Shown one piece after another: positions 47,284-55,843 of a DNA stretch of 64,000 nt. Both the position numbers and the translations under genes were made by a program. Source of the DNA: Prauserella aidingensis (GTDB taxonomy: Bacteria > Actinomycetota > Actinomycetes > Mycobacteriales > Pseudonocardiaceae). The notes below the pieces were generated by a model that was not told where the DNA came from, made no database searches, and saw only the letters and a program-made list of their open reading frames with translations. The stretch covers positions 62,001 through 126,000 of the forward strand of contig NZ_JAMTCN010000012.1 in the NCBI RefSeq assembly GCF_024171865.1, read 5' to 3'. The first letter of the stretch is position 1. Every line of letters begins with the position of its first letter.

Positions 47284-48105
47284 TCAGCTCGCGAGCTGCC
47301 TGCGCAACGCCTCGATCCGACCCGCGACGCTTCCGTCGATGACCTCGTCACCGACCCGGATGACGAGCCCGGCACCCACCTTGTCGTCGACCTGGACGTG
47401 CAGTGCCAGGCTGCGCCCGTAGATCTGCTCGAGGCGCGCGGCCAGCTGGTCACGCTGACCGCCGGTCAGCTCGGTCGCACTCTTGACGTACGCGACCGAC
47501 TTCGAGCGGTACGCCGCGGCCTGCTCGACCAGCGCGTCGATACCGGCCGTGACACCACGTCCACGGGGACGGGCCACGACCTGTTCGACCAGCACGAGCG
47601 TGACCGCGTCGACCTTCTCGCCGACGAGACCGCGCAACAGCGACCGTCGTCCGGAGGCGGGACGGACCTGGTCACCCAGGGCCCGCTCGAGTTCCGGTTC
47701 CGCCTCGACGATACGGGCGAGGTGGAACAGTTCCCCCTCGACCGTGCCGAGCTTCCCGGCCTTGTCGGCGCTGACCAGCAGCGCCTTGCGGGCGACGGTC
47801 TCCAGGCCGTCCAGCAGCTCACGCGGGCTGGACCAGCGGCTGCCCACCACGGTGTCGAGCACGCCGAGGGCGGGTTCGGACACCTTGCCTTGCAGCAACG
47901 ACCTGACGAGCCGCTTGCGGGCCTCGGGATCGGACGAGCCGTCGCCGACGGCCCGCCGCAACCCCACCTCCCTGGTGAGCAGTTCCACCACGGAGAGCAG
48001 CTCTTCCCCGACGGCGGACGGATTCGTGCCCGCATCGCCGAGCACCTCGTCGAGACGGGTCTCGGCGAAGCCAAGAGCGTCCCGGCTCGCAGCATGCAGC
48101 GTCAT
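47284..48105 (-). CDS. atpH: ATP synthase delta subunit
   Basis: A 273-residue subunit of the peripheral stalk, longer than the E. coli protein (about 177), as usual in actinobacteria. The family region is in the C-terminal half: [40 protein letters not shown] and [20 protein letters not shown]. The N-terminal half ([20 protein letters not shown]) carries the extra helices. The first codon is an ATG at 48105. It is not fused to a b-subunit here, unlike mycobacterial AtpFH; a separate atpF precedes it by 12 bases. Confidence 0.94.
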   Translation of the reverse strand: MTLHAASRDALGFAETRLDEVLGDAGTNPSAVGEELLSVVELLTREVGLRRAVGDGSSDPEARKRLVRSLLQGKVSEPALGVLDTVVGSRWSSPRELLDGLETVARKALLVSADKAGKLGTVEGELFHLARIVEAEPELERALGDQVRPASGRRSLLRGLVGEKVDAVTLVLVEQVVARPRGRGVTAGIDALVEQAAAYRSKSVAYVKSATELTGGQRDQLAARLEQIYGRSLALHVQVDDKVGAGLVIRVGDEVIDGSVAGRIEALRRQLAS

Positions 48106-48117
48106 GTGCGCCTACTC

Positions 48118-48657
48118 CTAGTTCCTGGCTCCGGCACCGTCGGCACCGGCGTCGAGTTCGGTGAGGAACCGGTCGACGGTGCCGCGCCTGCGGGCCTCGT
48201 CCTCCAGCGACTCACCGACGATCCGGCTGGCCAACGCCACCGAGTTCCGGCCGAGGTCGGCTCGCAGCTCAGCGACGAGCTGCGCACGCTGCTGCTGCAG
48301 CTGCGCCTCGCCCTGGGCGACGATCCGGCCGGCCTCCTGCTCGGCCTCGGCACGCAGTTCCGCCTTGATCGTCTCGGCTTCGAGCCGTGCGTCGTCGCGG
48401 ATCTTGGCGGCCTCGGTGCGGGCTTCGGCCAGCTGCGCCTTGTACTGCTCCAGCGCCTGCTCGGCCTCGGCCTGAGCCTTCTCCGCCTTCTCGATGCCGC
48501 CTTCGATCTTCGCGGTCCGCTCCTCGTACAGCTTCTCGAAGCGCGGCACCACGAACTTGCGCAGCACCCACAGCAGAAGCAGGAACGCGATCAGACCGAT
48601 GATGACCTCGGCAACGTGCGGCATCACCGGGTTGTACTCTTCAGCCGCCAGAATCAT
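48118..48657 (-). CDS. atpF: ATP synthase b subunit
   Basis: A protein of about 179 residues with one N-terminal membrane helix (HVAEVIIGLIAFLLLLWVLR) and a long charged coiled coil (GIEKAEKAQAEAEQALEQYK onward) that forms the peripheral stalk with delta. The ATG at 48657 (MILAAEEYNPVMP) or a GTG four codons upstream at 48669 can be the start; both have purine-rich sequence before them. It follows atpE by 49 bases. Confidence 0.95.
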   Translation of the reverse strand: MILAAEEYNPVMPHVAEVIIGLIAFLLLLWVLRKFVVPRFEKLYEERTAKIEGGIEKAEKAQAEAEQALEQYKAQLAEARTEAAKIRDDARLEAETIKAELRAEAEQEAGRIVAQGEAQLQQQRAQLVAELRADLGRNSVALASRIVGESLEDEARRRGTVDRFLTELDAGADGAGARN

Positions 48658-48706
48658 CGTCGTCTCCACTTCGTCCTGTCATTACCGGCGTCGGCGGTCG
48701 CCGACG

Positions 48707-48952
48707 TCAGGCGAGGAAGAAGAGAACGAAGCCGAGCAGCGCCAGAACCTCGACCAGGGCGAAGGTGGTGAAGCCGATGTTCATCAGCTTGCCCTGGGCC
48801 TCCGGCTGGCGGGCGGTGCCGCTGATGACGGAGGAGAAGATCATGCCGACGCCGATACCACCACCGATGGCACCGAGGCCGTAGCCGACGACGGCGAGGC
48901 CCGAGTTGATGCTGGTCTCTGCGGCCTGCTGGGCGAGAACAATGGAGCTCAC
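48707..48952 (-). CDS. atpE: ATP synthase c subunit
   Basis: An 81-residue hairpin of two membrane helices that forms the proton-driven rotor ring. The loop ARQPEAQGKL is the family signature, and the proton-carrying Glu is residue 68 in FTTFALVEVLALLGFVLFF. The glycine-rich first helix is VVGYGLGAIGGGIGVGMIF. This is the target family of bedaquiline in mycobacteria. It lies between atpB and atpF. Confidence 0.97.
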   Translation of the reverse strand: MSSIVLAQQAAETSINSGLAVVGYGLGAIGGGIGVGMIFSSVISGTARQPEAQGKLMNIGFTTFALVEVLALLGFVLFFLA

Positions 48953-49073
48953 GTGTTTTCCCTTTCCAACTTCGTCCGTATTCGGTAACGGATGTCTTGT
49001 CTGTGGGTTCGGACGGACGTTCTCGTCGCTCGCGCGTGAGCCGTCCGGGATCTGAGGGTCGGTGCGGTCGTTC

Positions 49074-49856
49074 CTAGTGCTCTTCGGCCATCGCTGCGCC
49101 GATGTAGTTGGCGGACAGCAGCGCGAAGATGAAGGCCTGGATCGACATGATCAGGACCTCGATGAACGTCATCGCGAGCGCTCCTCCGAACGAGAAGAGG
49201 GAGAAGATCTTCGTGATGCCGTCACCGTGGAGCAGCAGGAACTCCGCTGAGATGCCGAACAGCATGATCAGCAGGTGACCCGCGAACATCGCCGCGAAAA
49301 CTCGGATCGCGAGCGTCAGCGGGTTCATGATGAACTTCGTGAAGAACTCGATCGGTGTCAGCAGGAGGTACACCGGCTTCGGCGCACCCGGCGGAACCAG
49401 CTGGTGCTTCAGGTAGCCACCGAGGCCGTGCCGGCGGATGCCCGCGTAGTGGTACACGGGGTAGACCACCAGCACGGAGAGTGCGAGCGGGAAGCCGATG
49501 TGCGACATCGTCGGGAACTGCAGGATCGGAATGATCCCGAACAGGTTGTTCACGAGGACGAAGCTGAACAGAGCCAGAATCAGCGGTAAAAAGCGCAGGA
49601 AGTCCCTGGAACCGATCTGCTCCCGGGCGATGTTGTTGCGCCCGAAGTCGTAGAACGACTCGACCAGGAACTGTCCCTTGCCAGGCACGACGCTCAGCTT
49701 CCTGCTGGAGAGCAGGAAGAACCCGATGATCAGGACGACCGACAGCACAATCAGCAGCATGGGTTTGGTGACCCAGCCGAAAATGGGAGGCAGATTAAAC
49801 GCCTCGGCCGTCGGCGGCGTGAATTCGTCACCCGCGGCTAGTACCAGCGCGCCCAA
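49074..49856 (-). CDS. atpB: ATP synthase a subunit
   Basis: A 260-residue membrane subunit of the proton channel with about six helices. The essential Arg is in NPLTLAIRVFAAMFAGHLLI, and the last helix is FIEVLIMSIQAFIFALLSAN. The start is a TTG at 49856 (reading LGALVLAAGDEFTPP) with AAGGAG six bases upstream; the longer frame to 49922 is Arg-rich and implausible. It opens the Fo part of the atp operon. The 241 bases to atpI on its left hold the operon promoter, but I cannot fix its position. Confidence 0.95.
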   Translation of the reverse strand: MGALVLAAGDEFTPPTAEAFNLPPIFGWVTKPMLLIVLSVVLIIGFFLLSSRKLSVVPGKGQFLVESFYDFGRNNIAREQIGSRDFLRFLPLILALFSFVLVNNLFGIIPILQFPTMSHIGFPLALSVLVVYPVYHYAGIRRHGLGGYLKHQLVPPGAPKPVYLLLTPIEFFTKFIMNPLTLAIRVFAAMFAGHLLIMLFGISAEFLLLHGDGITKIFSLFSFGGALAMTFIEVLIMSIQAFIFALLSANYIGAAMAEEH

Positions 49857-50097
49857 CTGGGCTCCTTCCGGTTCTCCCGGCCGGCGTTCACTCCGCCGGG
49901 GGAATCGATGCAACCTGGGCATAACGTACCGGACGTAGCTCCGGTGCTATGCAGGGCGTCCCTTCATGTGCAGCAAGGGCTGCCTTGGCGGGGACGTTAT
50001 CAGTCCCGTAACAGCCGCAGCCGTACGGGCATACTTCTTCGGTTCACAATGCCGCCCACCTGGAACTACGCGACGTCGTAGGGATTTATGAAACGAT

Positions 50098-50787
50098 TCA
50101 GTTCTGCGTCCCGGAACGCGTGTGCGCTGCGGCGTCCCCGGCGGCCGTCGTGCCGGAAATGTCAGCAGCGTCACGTTCGGCGGGGGTGCCGTCCACCGTC
50201 CCGGCGTCGCCGTCGGCCCCGTGACCTGCGGATGCGCCCGCGTCGGCGTCGTTGGCGTCCTCGGCGTCCTCAGCGTCCTCGGAGCCGGCTTCGGCAGGCT
50301 CGGGTGGCTCGGGCTGCGCAGGCGGAACGACCAGAGTCGGCGTCTTCGTGCGCTGGAAGGCGATGACCTCCCCCGCCGCCCACGCGACGACCACCACGAG
50401 CATGCCGAAGGCCAGTGCGGGCCTGCTGAACCCGTCGACGTCGCGCAGCAGCAACATCACGACGAGCAGCGCGGTCATCTTCAGCGCATAGCCACCGAGT
50501 GCGAAGCCGAGCAGTGAGCTGGGGCCGCGGGACGCCGCCAGCCGCATCATCGTGATCGTCACCAGCGCCGAACCCTGGCCCAGCACGACGCCGAAGCCGC
50601 CGCCGACCAGCCCTTCGGTGCCCGCGCTGAGCACGGCGACGCCGAGCGTGAGCAGGCTCAGCGGGAGGGAGATCCGCAGGCCCCAGCCGAGCATCGCGTC
50701 GGCCAGCCGGTGCACCGACCGGGCGTGCTCGGCGCGGACGGCGGCGTCGGCGTCGGCCGGGGGCTCGGACGCGGTCTCGGCATTCAT
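50098..50787 (-). CDS. atpI: AtpI-like membrane protein with long acidic tail
   Basis: A 229-residue protein with about four helices (WGLRISLPLSLLTLGVAVLS, GFGVVLGQGSALVTITMMRL, LLGFALGGYALKMTALLVVM, LAFGMLVVVVAWAAGEVIAF), in the position and with the shape of AtpI, which helps c-ring assembly. The last 70 residues are a low-complexity acidic tail with short repeats (SEDAEDAEDANDADAG), absent in most relatives. Name rests mainly on gene position between wecA and atpB. Confidence 0.8.
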   Translation of the reverse strand: MNAETASEPPADADAAVRAEHARSVHRLADAMLGWGLRISLPLSLLTLGVAVLSAGTEGLVGGGFGVVLGQGSALVTITMMRLAASRGPSSLLGFALGGYALKMTALLVVMLLLRDVDGFSRPALAFGMLVVVVAWAAGEVIAFQRTKTPTLVVPPAQPEPPEPAEAGSEDAEDAEDANDADAGASAGHGADGDAGTVDGTPAERDAADISGTTAAGDAAAHTRSGTQN

Positions 50788-50842
50788 CGGACGGCCTTCG
50801 GATCGTGGGCGGAGGGCGGGCGCGAGGCTCCGTACGGGCCGG

Positions 50843-52006
50843 TCACGACCTCGACGAGGGGCCTTCGCGCTGTCGTTTCAGTCTAGGGACTCCGGACACG
50901 AGTGCCGCGAGGAGCAGGCCCGCGCAGGTCAGCCAGAACACGACGCCGGTGTCGAAGAGGGTCACCGCGACGGCACCGAACGCCAGCAGCGCGGCCCACA
51001 GGTAGATCAGCAGCACGGCCCGCCGCTGCGAATGGCCGATCTCGAGCAGCCGGTGGTGCAGGTGCATCTTGTCGGCCGCGAACGGGCTCTCACCTCGCCG
51101 GGTGCGCCGCACGACGGCCATCACGAGGTCCAGCAGCGGCAGGAACAGCACCGCCGCGACCACGAACAGCGGTGAGAGCAGCGCGACCACGTCGGTGGCG
51201 TCGAACGACGTGTAGTTGATCTTCCCGGACGCCGACGTGCTGGCCGCGGCGAGCATCAGGCCGATCATCATCGAGCCGGAATCGCCCATGAAGATCTTCG
51301 CGGGCTGGAAGTTGTGGGGCAGGAAGCCGAGACACGCACCCGCCAGCGTCGCGGCGATCAGCGCGGGCGGGTACGTCCCGACGTCGCCGCCGGACGAGGC
51401 GAGCAGGCCGAGCGAGAACGCGCACGTCGCGGCGGCGGCGATGAGACCGAGGCCGCCCGCCAGTCCGTCGAGGCCGTCGACGAAGTTCATCGCGTTGACC
51501 ATCACCACGACGAGCAGCACCGCGAGCAGTCCGCCCTGGTTGCGGTCGAGGATCAGCACCTGGCCGAGGGCTTCGCCCTCGCCGCCCCACGGCACCCAGA
51601 ACGAGACCCACTGCAACCCGAACAGCACGAGGATGCCCGCGCACATGACCTGTCCCGCGAGTTTCGTCCAGGCGTCGAGTTCGAACCGGTCGTCGAGCGC
51701 GCCGATCAGCACGATCACCGCGCCGCCGATGAGCACCGCGAGCGGGTCGTAGGAGTACTCGAACGCGCGACGCAGGACAGGCAGCTGGTGCGCGAGCGCC
51801 ATTCCCCCGACGACGCCGAAGTACATCGCGAGGCCGCCCATCCGCGGGATGGGCACCACGTGCACGTCGCGTTGCCGCGGGACGGCGACGGCGCCCGACG
51901 ACATGGCGAACTTCCGCACGAGGGCCGTGAGCAGGAACGTCACGGCCGCGGAGACGAGCGCGACCAGGATGTACTCGCGAATGGGAAGACCCGCCGTGGG
52001 AGTCAC
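50843..52006 (-). CDS. wecA: Undecaprenyl-phosphate N-acetylglucosaminyl 1-phosphate transferase (WecA/MraY family)
   Basis: A 387-residue polytopic membrane enzyme that transfers GlcNAc-1-phosphate from UDP-GlcNAc to decaprenyl phosphate, starting arabinogalactan linker or similar polymer synthesis. Motifs are NAMNFVDGLDGLAGG, FLPHNFQPAKIFMGDSGSMM and MHLHHRLLEIGHSQRR (the HxHH-type motif of WecA rather than MraY). The start is a GTG at 52006. It sits between sua5 and atpI, as rfe does in M. tuberculosis. Confidence 0.92.
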   Translation of the reverse strand: MTPTAGLPIREYILVALVSAAVTFLLTALVRKFAMSSGAVAVPRQRDVHVVPIPRMGGLAMYFGVVGGMALAHQLPVLRRAFEYSYDPLAVLIGGAVIVLIGALDDRFELDAWTKLAGQVMCAGILVLFGLQWVSFWVPWGGEGEALGQVLILDRNQGGLLAVLLVVVMVNAMNFVDGLDGLAGGLGLIAAAATCAFSLGLLASSGGDVGTYPPALIAATLAGACLGFLPHNFQPAKIFMGDSGSMMIGLMLAAASTSASGKINYTSFDATDVVALLSPLFVVAAVLFLPLLDLVMAVVRRTRRGESPFAADKMHLHHRLLEIGHSQRRAVLLIYLWAALLAFGAVAVTLFDTGVVFWLTCAGLLLAALVSGVPRLKRQREGPSSRS

Positions 52007-52123
52007 GGGCCCTCCGTTCCGGAGATCGCCCGGGTCTCCGTCCGGTGGATCCCGGGGACACGGCGGGTCCCGGCCGGTCGCTGGGAAGTCACGGCGGGTA
52101 ACGCTATCGCCATACCGACGGCG

Positions 52124-52774
52124 TCACTCCCGCGGGCCGAGTTCGACGCCGAGCACCTCGGACACCGCGTCGGCACTCACGGCACCTTCGCGGAGCATGA
52201 CCGGGGCCGAGCCGGTGAGGTCGACGATCGTGGACGGCACCGCCTCGCCGCTGGGGCCGCCGTCGAGGTACACCGACACCGACTCGCCGAGCTGGTCCTT
52301 CGCCTCCTGCGCGTTCGCGGCGGCGGGCTTGCCGGAGACGTTGGCGCTCGAGACGGCCATGGGGCCGACCTCGCGGAGCAGTTCGAGCGCCACCGGGTGC
52401 AGCGGCATCCGCAGCATCACCGTGCCGCGGGTGGTGCCGAGGTCCCAGTTCAGGCTCGGCGCGTGCGGCAGCACGATCGACAGGTCGCCGGGCCAGAACG
52501 CCTCGATGAGGGCGCGCGCCTGTTGCGGCACCCCGAGCACCAGCCCGTCCACTGTGGACCACGAGCCGACGAGCACGCCGACCGGCATGTCCGGCCCGCG
52601 GTGTTTCGCCTGCAGGAGTGCGCGCACTGCGGCGGAGTCGAAGGCGTCCGCGCCGATGCCGTAGACGGTGTCGGTGGGCAGCACCACGAGGCGCCCCGAG
52701 CGGACCGATGCGGCCGCGGCCGTGAGTCCGTCGACGCGGGAATCCGGGTCGCTGCAGTCGTAGACCACGCTCAT
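52124..52774 (-). CDS. tsaC: Threonylcarbamoyl-AMP synthase (Sua5/YciO/YrdC)
   Basis: A 216-residue protein that makes threonylcarbamoyl-AMP for the t6A modification of ANN-decoding tRNAs. Family motifs are VVLPTDTVYGIGADAFDSAA, KHRGPDMPVGVLVGS and GPMAVSSANVSGKPAAANAQ. There is no C-terminal Sua5 domain, so it is the short YrdC type. The ATG at 52774 (MSVVYDCSDPDSRVDGL) is chosen over an upstream Met at 52876. It lies downstream of prmC with a short repeat array in the gap. Confidence 0.94.
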   Translation of the reverse strand: MSVVYDCSDPDSRVDGLTAAAASVRSGRLVVLPTDTVYGIGADAFDSAAVRALLQAKHRGPDMPVGVLVGSWSTVDGLVLGVPQQARALIEAFWPGDLSIVLPHAPSLNWDLGTTRGTVMLRMPLHPVALELLREVGPMAVSSANVSGKPAAANAQEAKDQLGESVSVYLDGGPSGEAVPSTIVDLTGSAPVMLREGAVSADAVSEVLGVELGPRE

Positions 52775-52897
52775 GACCGGCAGCTTAGACCCGCCCGTCT
52801 CCACCGCTCGCAGCGGCGGTCGGCGCACCCGCCGGCAGTCCGCATGCGCCGTTCGCGAGCGCCGTTGGGTGAGCACAGGAGGACACCTCCCGGATGT

Positions 52898-52925
52898 GCA
52901 ACACGGCCCCGAGAAAGTGCAACAC
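52898..52925. repeat. 21-bp repeat, short copy (two units)
   Basis: GCAACACGGCCCCGAGAA occurs at 52898 and its core again at 52919, 21 bases apart, in the gap between prmC and tsaC. Flanking bases 52884-52936 look like partly decayed further units. It belongs with the arrays at 14498-14688 and 16312-16437. Confidence 0.85.
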
Positions 52926-52936
52926 GGCCCCGAGCC

Positions 52937-53800
52937 TCAACCCCGCAGTGCGGTGGCGAAGCGGGCGCGGCCTGCCAGGTCCTGGTGGTCCCGCACGTCG
53001 GTGAGCACCTTCCGCGCGCGCAGCAGTTCCGGCACCGCGCCGCCGTGGGTGTCGTCGTGCTCCATGGCCACACCGCCGCCGGGTTTGAGCAGCCGCGCGG
53101 CCATACCGACGACGTGGCGGATGACGGCCAGCCCTCCGCCGGGCGCGAACACGGCCTGCGGCGGGTCGTGGTCCGAGACTTCACGCGGGACCTCGGTGCC
53201 CTCGGGGACGTACGGCGGGTTGCACAGCACCAAGTCGACGAGGCCGTCGAGCTCGGCGAACACGGTCGGGTCGGTGACGTCGCCGGAGTACAGCCGGACC
53301 GGCGTGTCCCCCGCCTCGGCACGGGCGTCGGCGTTGTGCCGGGCCCAGGCCAACGCGGTGGGGTCGTTGTCCACGGCGTAGACGACCGCGTCCGGGCGGG
53401 CGCTGGCCACGGCGAGCGCGAGCGCACCCGAGCCGGTGCACAGGTCGACGACCACGGGGTACTCGCGGCCTTTGAGGAGCTTGAGCCCCCATTCGAGGAG
53501 CAGTTCCGTCTCCGGGCGCGGCACGAACACGCCGGCGCCGACGTCGACGGTGATGTCCCCGAGCGCCGCCCATCCGGTGAGGTGCTGCAGCGGCACCCGT
53601 CTGGCGCGCTGTTCGACGACGCGTCGCATCGACTCGACGACGGGCGGATCGACCAGCGGGGTCAACGGGAGCCGACCACGGTCGATCCCCAGCACGTGAG
53701 CCGCGATGAGCTCCGCGTCGTTGCGCGGCGAGGCCACACCGGCCTGCTCGAGGATGCGCGTCGCCTCCAGGATCGCCAGGCGGAGAGGCTGTCTGTTCAC
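52937..53800 (-). CDS. prmC: Release factor glutamine methyltransferase PrmC/HemK
   Basis: A 287-residue SAM-dependent enzyme that methylates the Gln of the GGQ motif in release factors. The N-terminal helices (RLAILEATRILEQAGVASPR) are followed by the SAM site VVDLCTGSGALALAVA and the substrate motif LCNPPYVPEG. It is separated from prfA, its substrate gene, by the inserted MerR/hydrolase/LLM group, whereas in Mycobacterium the two are adjacent. Confidence 0.95.
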   Translation of the reverse strand: MNRQPLRLAILEATRILEQAGVASPRNDAELIAAHVLGIDRGRLPLTPLVDPPVVESMRRVVEQRARRVPLQHLTGWAALGDITVDVGAGVFVPRPETELLLEWGLKLLKGREYPVVVDLCTGSGALALAVASARPDAVVYAVDNDPTALAWARHNADARAEAGDTPVRLYSGDVTDPTVFAELDGLVDLVLCNPPYVPEGTEVPREVSDHDPPQAVFAPGGGLAVIRHVVGMAARLLKPGGGVAMEHDDTHGGAVPELLRARKVLTDVRDHQDLAGRARFATALRG

Positions 53801-53821
53801 CCTTCTACCCTGGCATATTCG

Positions 53822-54169
53822 TCAGTCATCGGGCGGGACGTACCCCGCGAGCGCGGCCCGGGTGCGCCGCATCGACGCGATCGACTCGTCCATGGCCGCC
53901 AGTTCCCGGCGGAGGGTCGCGACGAGTTCGGGGCACGGCTCGAGTTCCGGCTCCTCCCCCTCTGCGCACGGCAGCACGGTGCGGATCACCGTTGTCGACA
54001 GGCCTGCGGCGAGCAGCGCCCGGATCTGGCGGACGGTGGTGACGGCCTCGTCGTCGTAGGTGCGATACCCGTTGGGTCCGCGACCCGCGCCGAGCAGCCC
54101 CTGCTGCTCGTAGTACCGCAGCAGGCGCGGGCTGACCCCGCTGCGCCTGGCGAGTTCCCCGATCAGCAC
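53822..54169 (-). CDS. MerR-family transcriptional regulator
   Basis: A 115-residue regulator. The HTH is MLIGELARRSGVSPRLLRYY followed by EQQGLLGAGRGPNGYRTYDD; the effector part is short (VIRTVLPCAEGEEPELEPCP and LRRELAAMDESIASMRRTRA). The two Cys could bind a metal or sense thiols, but no known motif fits. It diverges from the alpha/beta hydrolase gene, and the 59-base gap contains a MerR-type promoter with a 19-base spacer, so this is its target. Confidence 0.92.
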   Translation of the reverse strand: MLIGELARRSGVSPRLLRYYEQQGLLGAGRGPNGYRTYDDEAVTTVRQIRALLAAGLSTTVIRTVLPCAEGEEPELEPCPELVATLRRELAAMDESIASMRRTRAALAGYVPPDD

Positions 54170-54187
54170 CCGCGCTCCCTCCGCCGG

Positions 54188-54220
54188 AGTTGACCTTCAC
54201 ACCGATGTCAACTCATAACG
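54188..54220 (+). promoter_or_regulatory. MerR-type promoter and operator for the alpha/beta hydrolase gene
   Basis: The palindrome AGTTGAC-N12-GTCAACT (54188-54213) overlaps a -35 TTGACC (54190) and a -10 ATAACG (54215) with exactly 19 bases between them, the overlong spacer that MerR proteins correct by bending DNA. The start codon at 54228 is only eight bases after the -10 box, so the mRNA is probably leaderless. Confidence 0.8.
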
Positions 54221-54227
54221 TCGCGCC

Positions 54228-55007
54228 ATGAACGGAAATTTCACCGCGACGGTCCGCGGGCGCGGGCCGGGCCTGCTGCTCGCCCACGGCGCGGGCGGAT
54301 CGGTCGACGCCAACTTCGGGCCCGTGCTCGACGACCTCGCCCGCACCCACACCGTGATCGGCGCCGACTATCCGGGCTCCGGGGCGACGCCGCGCAGCAC
54401 CGAACCGCTCGACCTGGACGACGTCGCCGACGAGCTCGCGGCCATCGCCGTGGACGCCGGCGTGGAGCGCTGGACGGTTCTCGGCTACTCGCTGGGCACC
54501 GCGGTGGCGGTGCGGCTCGCGACACGCCATCCCGACCGCGTCGACGGGCTGATCCTGACCGCGGGGTTCGCGAAGCCGGACAACACGCTCCGGCTGACAC
54601 TCGAGATCTGGGACGAGCTGCTGCGGGGCGACCACCGCCTGCTGGCGACGTTCCTGACGCTCGTCGCATCCGGGCGCGGCGCGCTGGAGGGACTCGCACC
54701 GTCCGAACTCGGGCGCCGCGTCGACGACCTGGCCACCAGCATCCCGGCCGGCAGTCCGGAACACGTCGCCCTGTGCGCTGCCGTCGACACGCGGGCGGAA
54801 CTGCGCGACATCCGCGTACCCACACTGGTGGTCTCGACGACGGCGGACCGGCTCACCGGTCCGCCCCTGTCGCGGGAGCTGGCCGACGGCATTCCGCACG
54901 CGGACCTGGTCGAGATCGATGCCGGGCACCTGATCGGTGACGAGGCGCCGGGCGCGTGGCTCGCGGCGATCCAGCGGTTCCTGTCCGGGAAGAAGGCCGC
55001 GGCGTGA
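54228..55007 (+). CDS. Alpha/beta-hydrolase fold protein
   Basis: A 259-residue serine hydrolase. The nucleophile elbow is VLGYSLGTAVAVRLA; the oxyanion region is LLLAHGAGGSVDANFGPVLD; the catalytic His is in EIDAGHLIGDEAPGAWL and the Asp in VSTTADRLTGPPL. Substrate unknown; the fold covers esterases, epoxide hydrolases and perhydrolases. The ATG at 54228 is eight bases after the -10 element. It is followed by an overlapping LLM-oxidoreductase gene, so the two form a MerR-controlled pair. Confidence 0.88.
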   Translation: MNGNFTATVRGRGPGLLLAHGAGGSVDANFGPVLDDLARTHTVIGADYPGSGATPRSTEPLDLDDVADELAAIAVDAGVERWTVLGYSLGTAVAVRLATRHPDRVDGLILTAGFAKPDNTLRLTLEIWDELLRGDHRLLATFLTLVASGRGALEGLAPSELGRRVDDLATSIPAGSPEHVALCAAVDTRAELRDIRVPTLVVSTTADRLTGPPLSRELADGIPHADLVEIDAGHLIGDEAPGAWLAAIQRFLSGKKAAA

Positions 55008-55813
55008 CCGGCCTGGACGTGGTGCTGCCCGACGAGGATCCGGCGATGGACCCCGCGGCGCTCGTCGAACTCGCCGTGCTGGCCGAACGGCTCGGCTACC
55101 GGACGGCGTGGCTGCCCGATCACCTGCTCCCGCCCGGACCGTTCGGGCGGGTGTACGGCGGCGTGTACGAACCCCTGGTCACGCTGGCGCACCTCGCGGC
55201 GCACACGACGCGACTCCGACTGGGCACGTCCGTACTGGTGCTGCCGCTGCGGGAGCCGGTCTCGGTCGCAAAACAGGCCGCGACGCTGCACCGCCTCTCC
55301 GGTGACCGGTTGACGCTCGGCGTGGGCACGGGTTGGGACGCGGCGGAGTTCGCCGCCGTGGGAGCGGACTTCGCGGCACGCGGCGCGAACACCGACGAGG
55401 CGCTCGCGCTGCTGCGCGATCTGTTCGCCGGGCGTGGCCCGGTGGAAGGGCACGTGTTCGAGCCGGTCCCGCGTACGCCAGTCCCGCTGATGGTGGGCGG
55501 CGGATCGGAACGCGCGCTGCGCAGGGCCGCCCGCTTCGCCGACGAGTGGCAGGCCGTGGGTGTCGGCCCCGAGGAGTTCGGCGCGCGCGCCGCGCGGCTG
55601 CGCGAGCTCGCCGACGGTGCGGGCCGGGACGTTCGGGCGACCGTGCGCACCGAGTGGTCCGGCCGCGACGTCGACGGGACGATCACCGACGTGACGGACG
55701 CGACGAGGGCCTTCGCGGCCGCCGGTGCCGCCACGGTGGCAGTGCGGTTCGGCGAGGTCGACGGATTCGCCAACCGCATGCAGCGCTTCGCGACGGCGAT
55801 GGGCCTGACCTGA
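55004..55813 (+). CDS. LLM-class F420-dependent oxidoreductase
   Basis: A 269-residue TIM-barrel protein of the luciferase-like group. Typical segments are ELAVLAERLGYRTAWLPDHL, TRLRLGTSVLVLPLREPVSV, KQAATLHRLSGDRLTLGVGT and GWDAAEFAAVGADFAARGANTD, cut here as GWDAAEFAAVG. The pattern PLMVGGGSERALRRAARFAD marks the F420-binding type. A GTG at 55004 overlaps the hydrolase stop codon (GTGA). It ends 31 bases from the converging prfA stop. Paired with the hydrolase, it may handle a small redox-active compound sensed by MerR. Confidence 0.87.
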   Translation: MTGLDVVLPDEDPAMDPAALVELAVLAERLGYRTAWLPDHLLPPGPFGRVYGGVYEPLVTLAHLAAHTTRLRLGTSVLVLPLREPVSVAKQAATLHRLSGDRLTLGVGTGWDAAEFAAVGADFAARGANTDEALALLRDLFAGRGPVEGHVFEPVPRTPVPLMVGGGSERALRRAARFADEWQAVGVGPEEFGARAARLRELADGAGRDVRATVRTEWSGRDVDGTITDVTDATRAFAAAGAATVAVRFGEVDGFANRMQRFATAMGLT

Positions 55814-55843
55814 GCGGCCTCGCGCCCGGTCCCACCACGCGCG

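Noticed and set aside
49930-50090. Promoter of the atp operon
   Set aside because: Several weak -10 and -35 words exist, but none with acceptable spacing that stands out.
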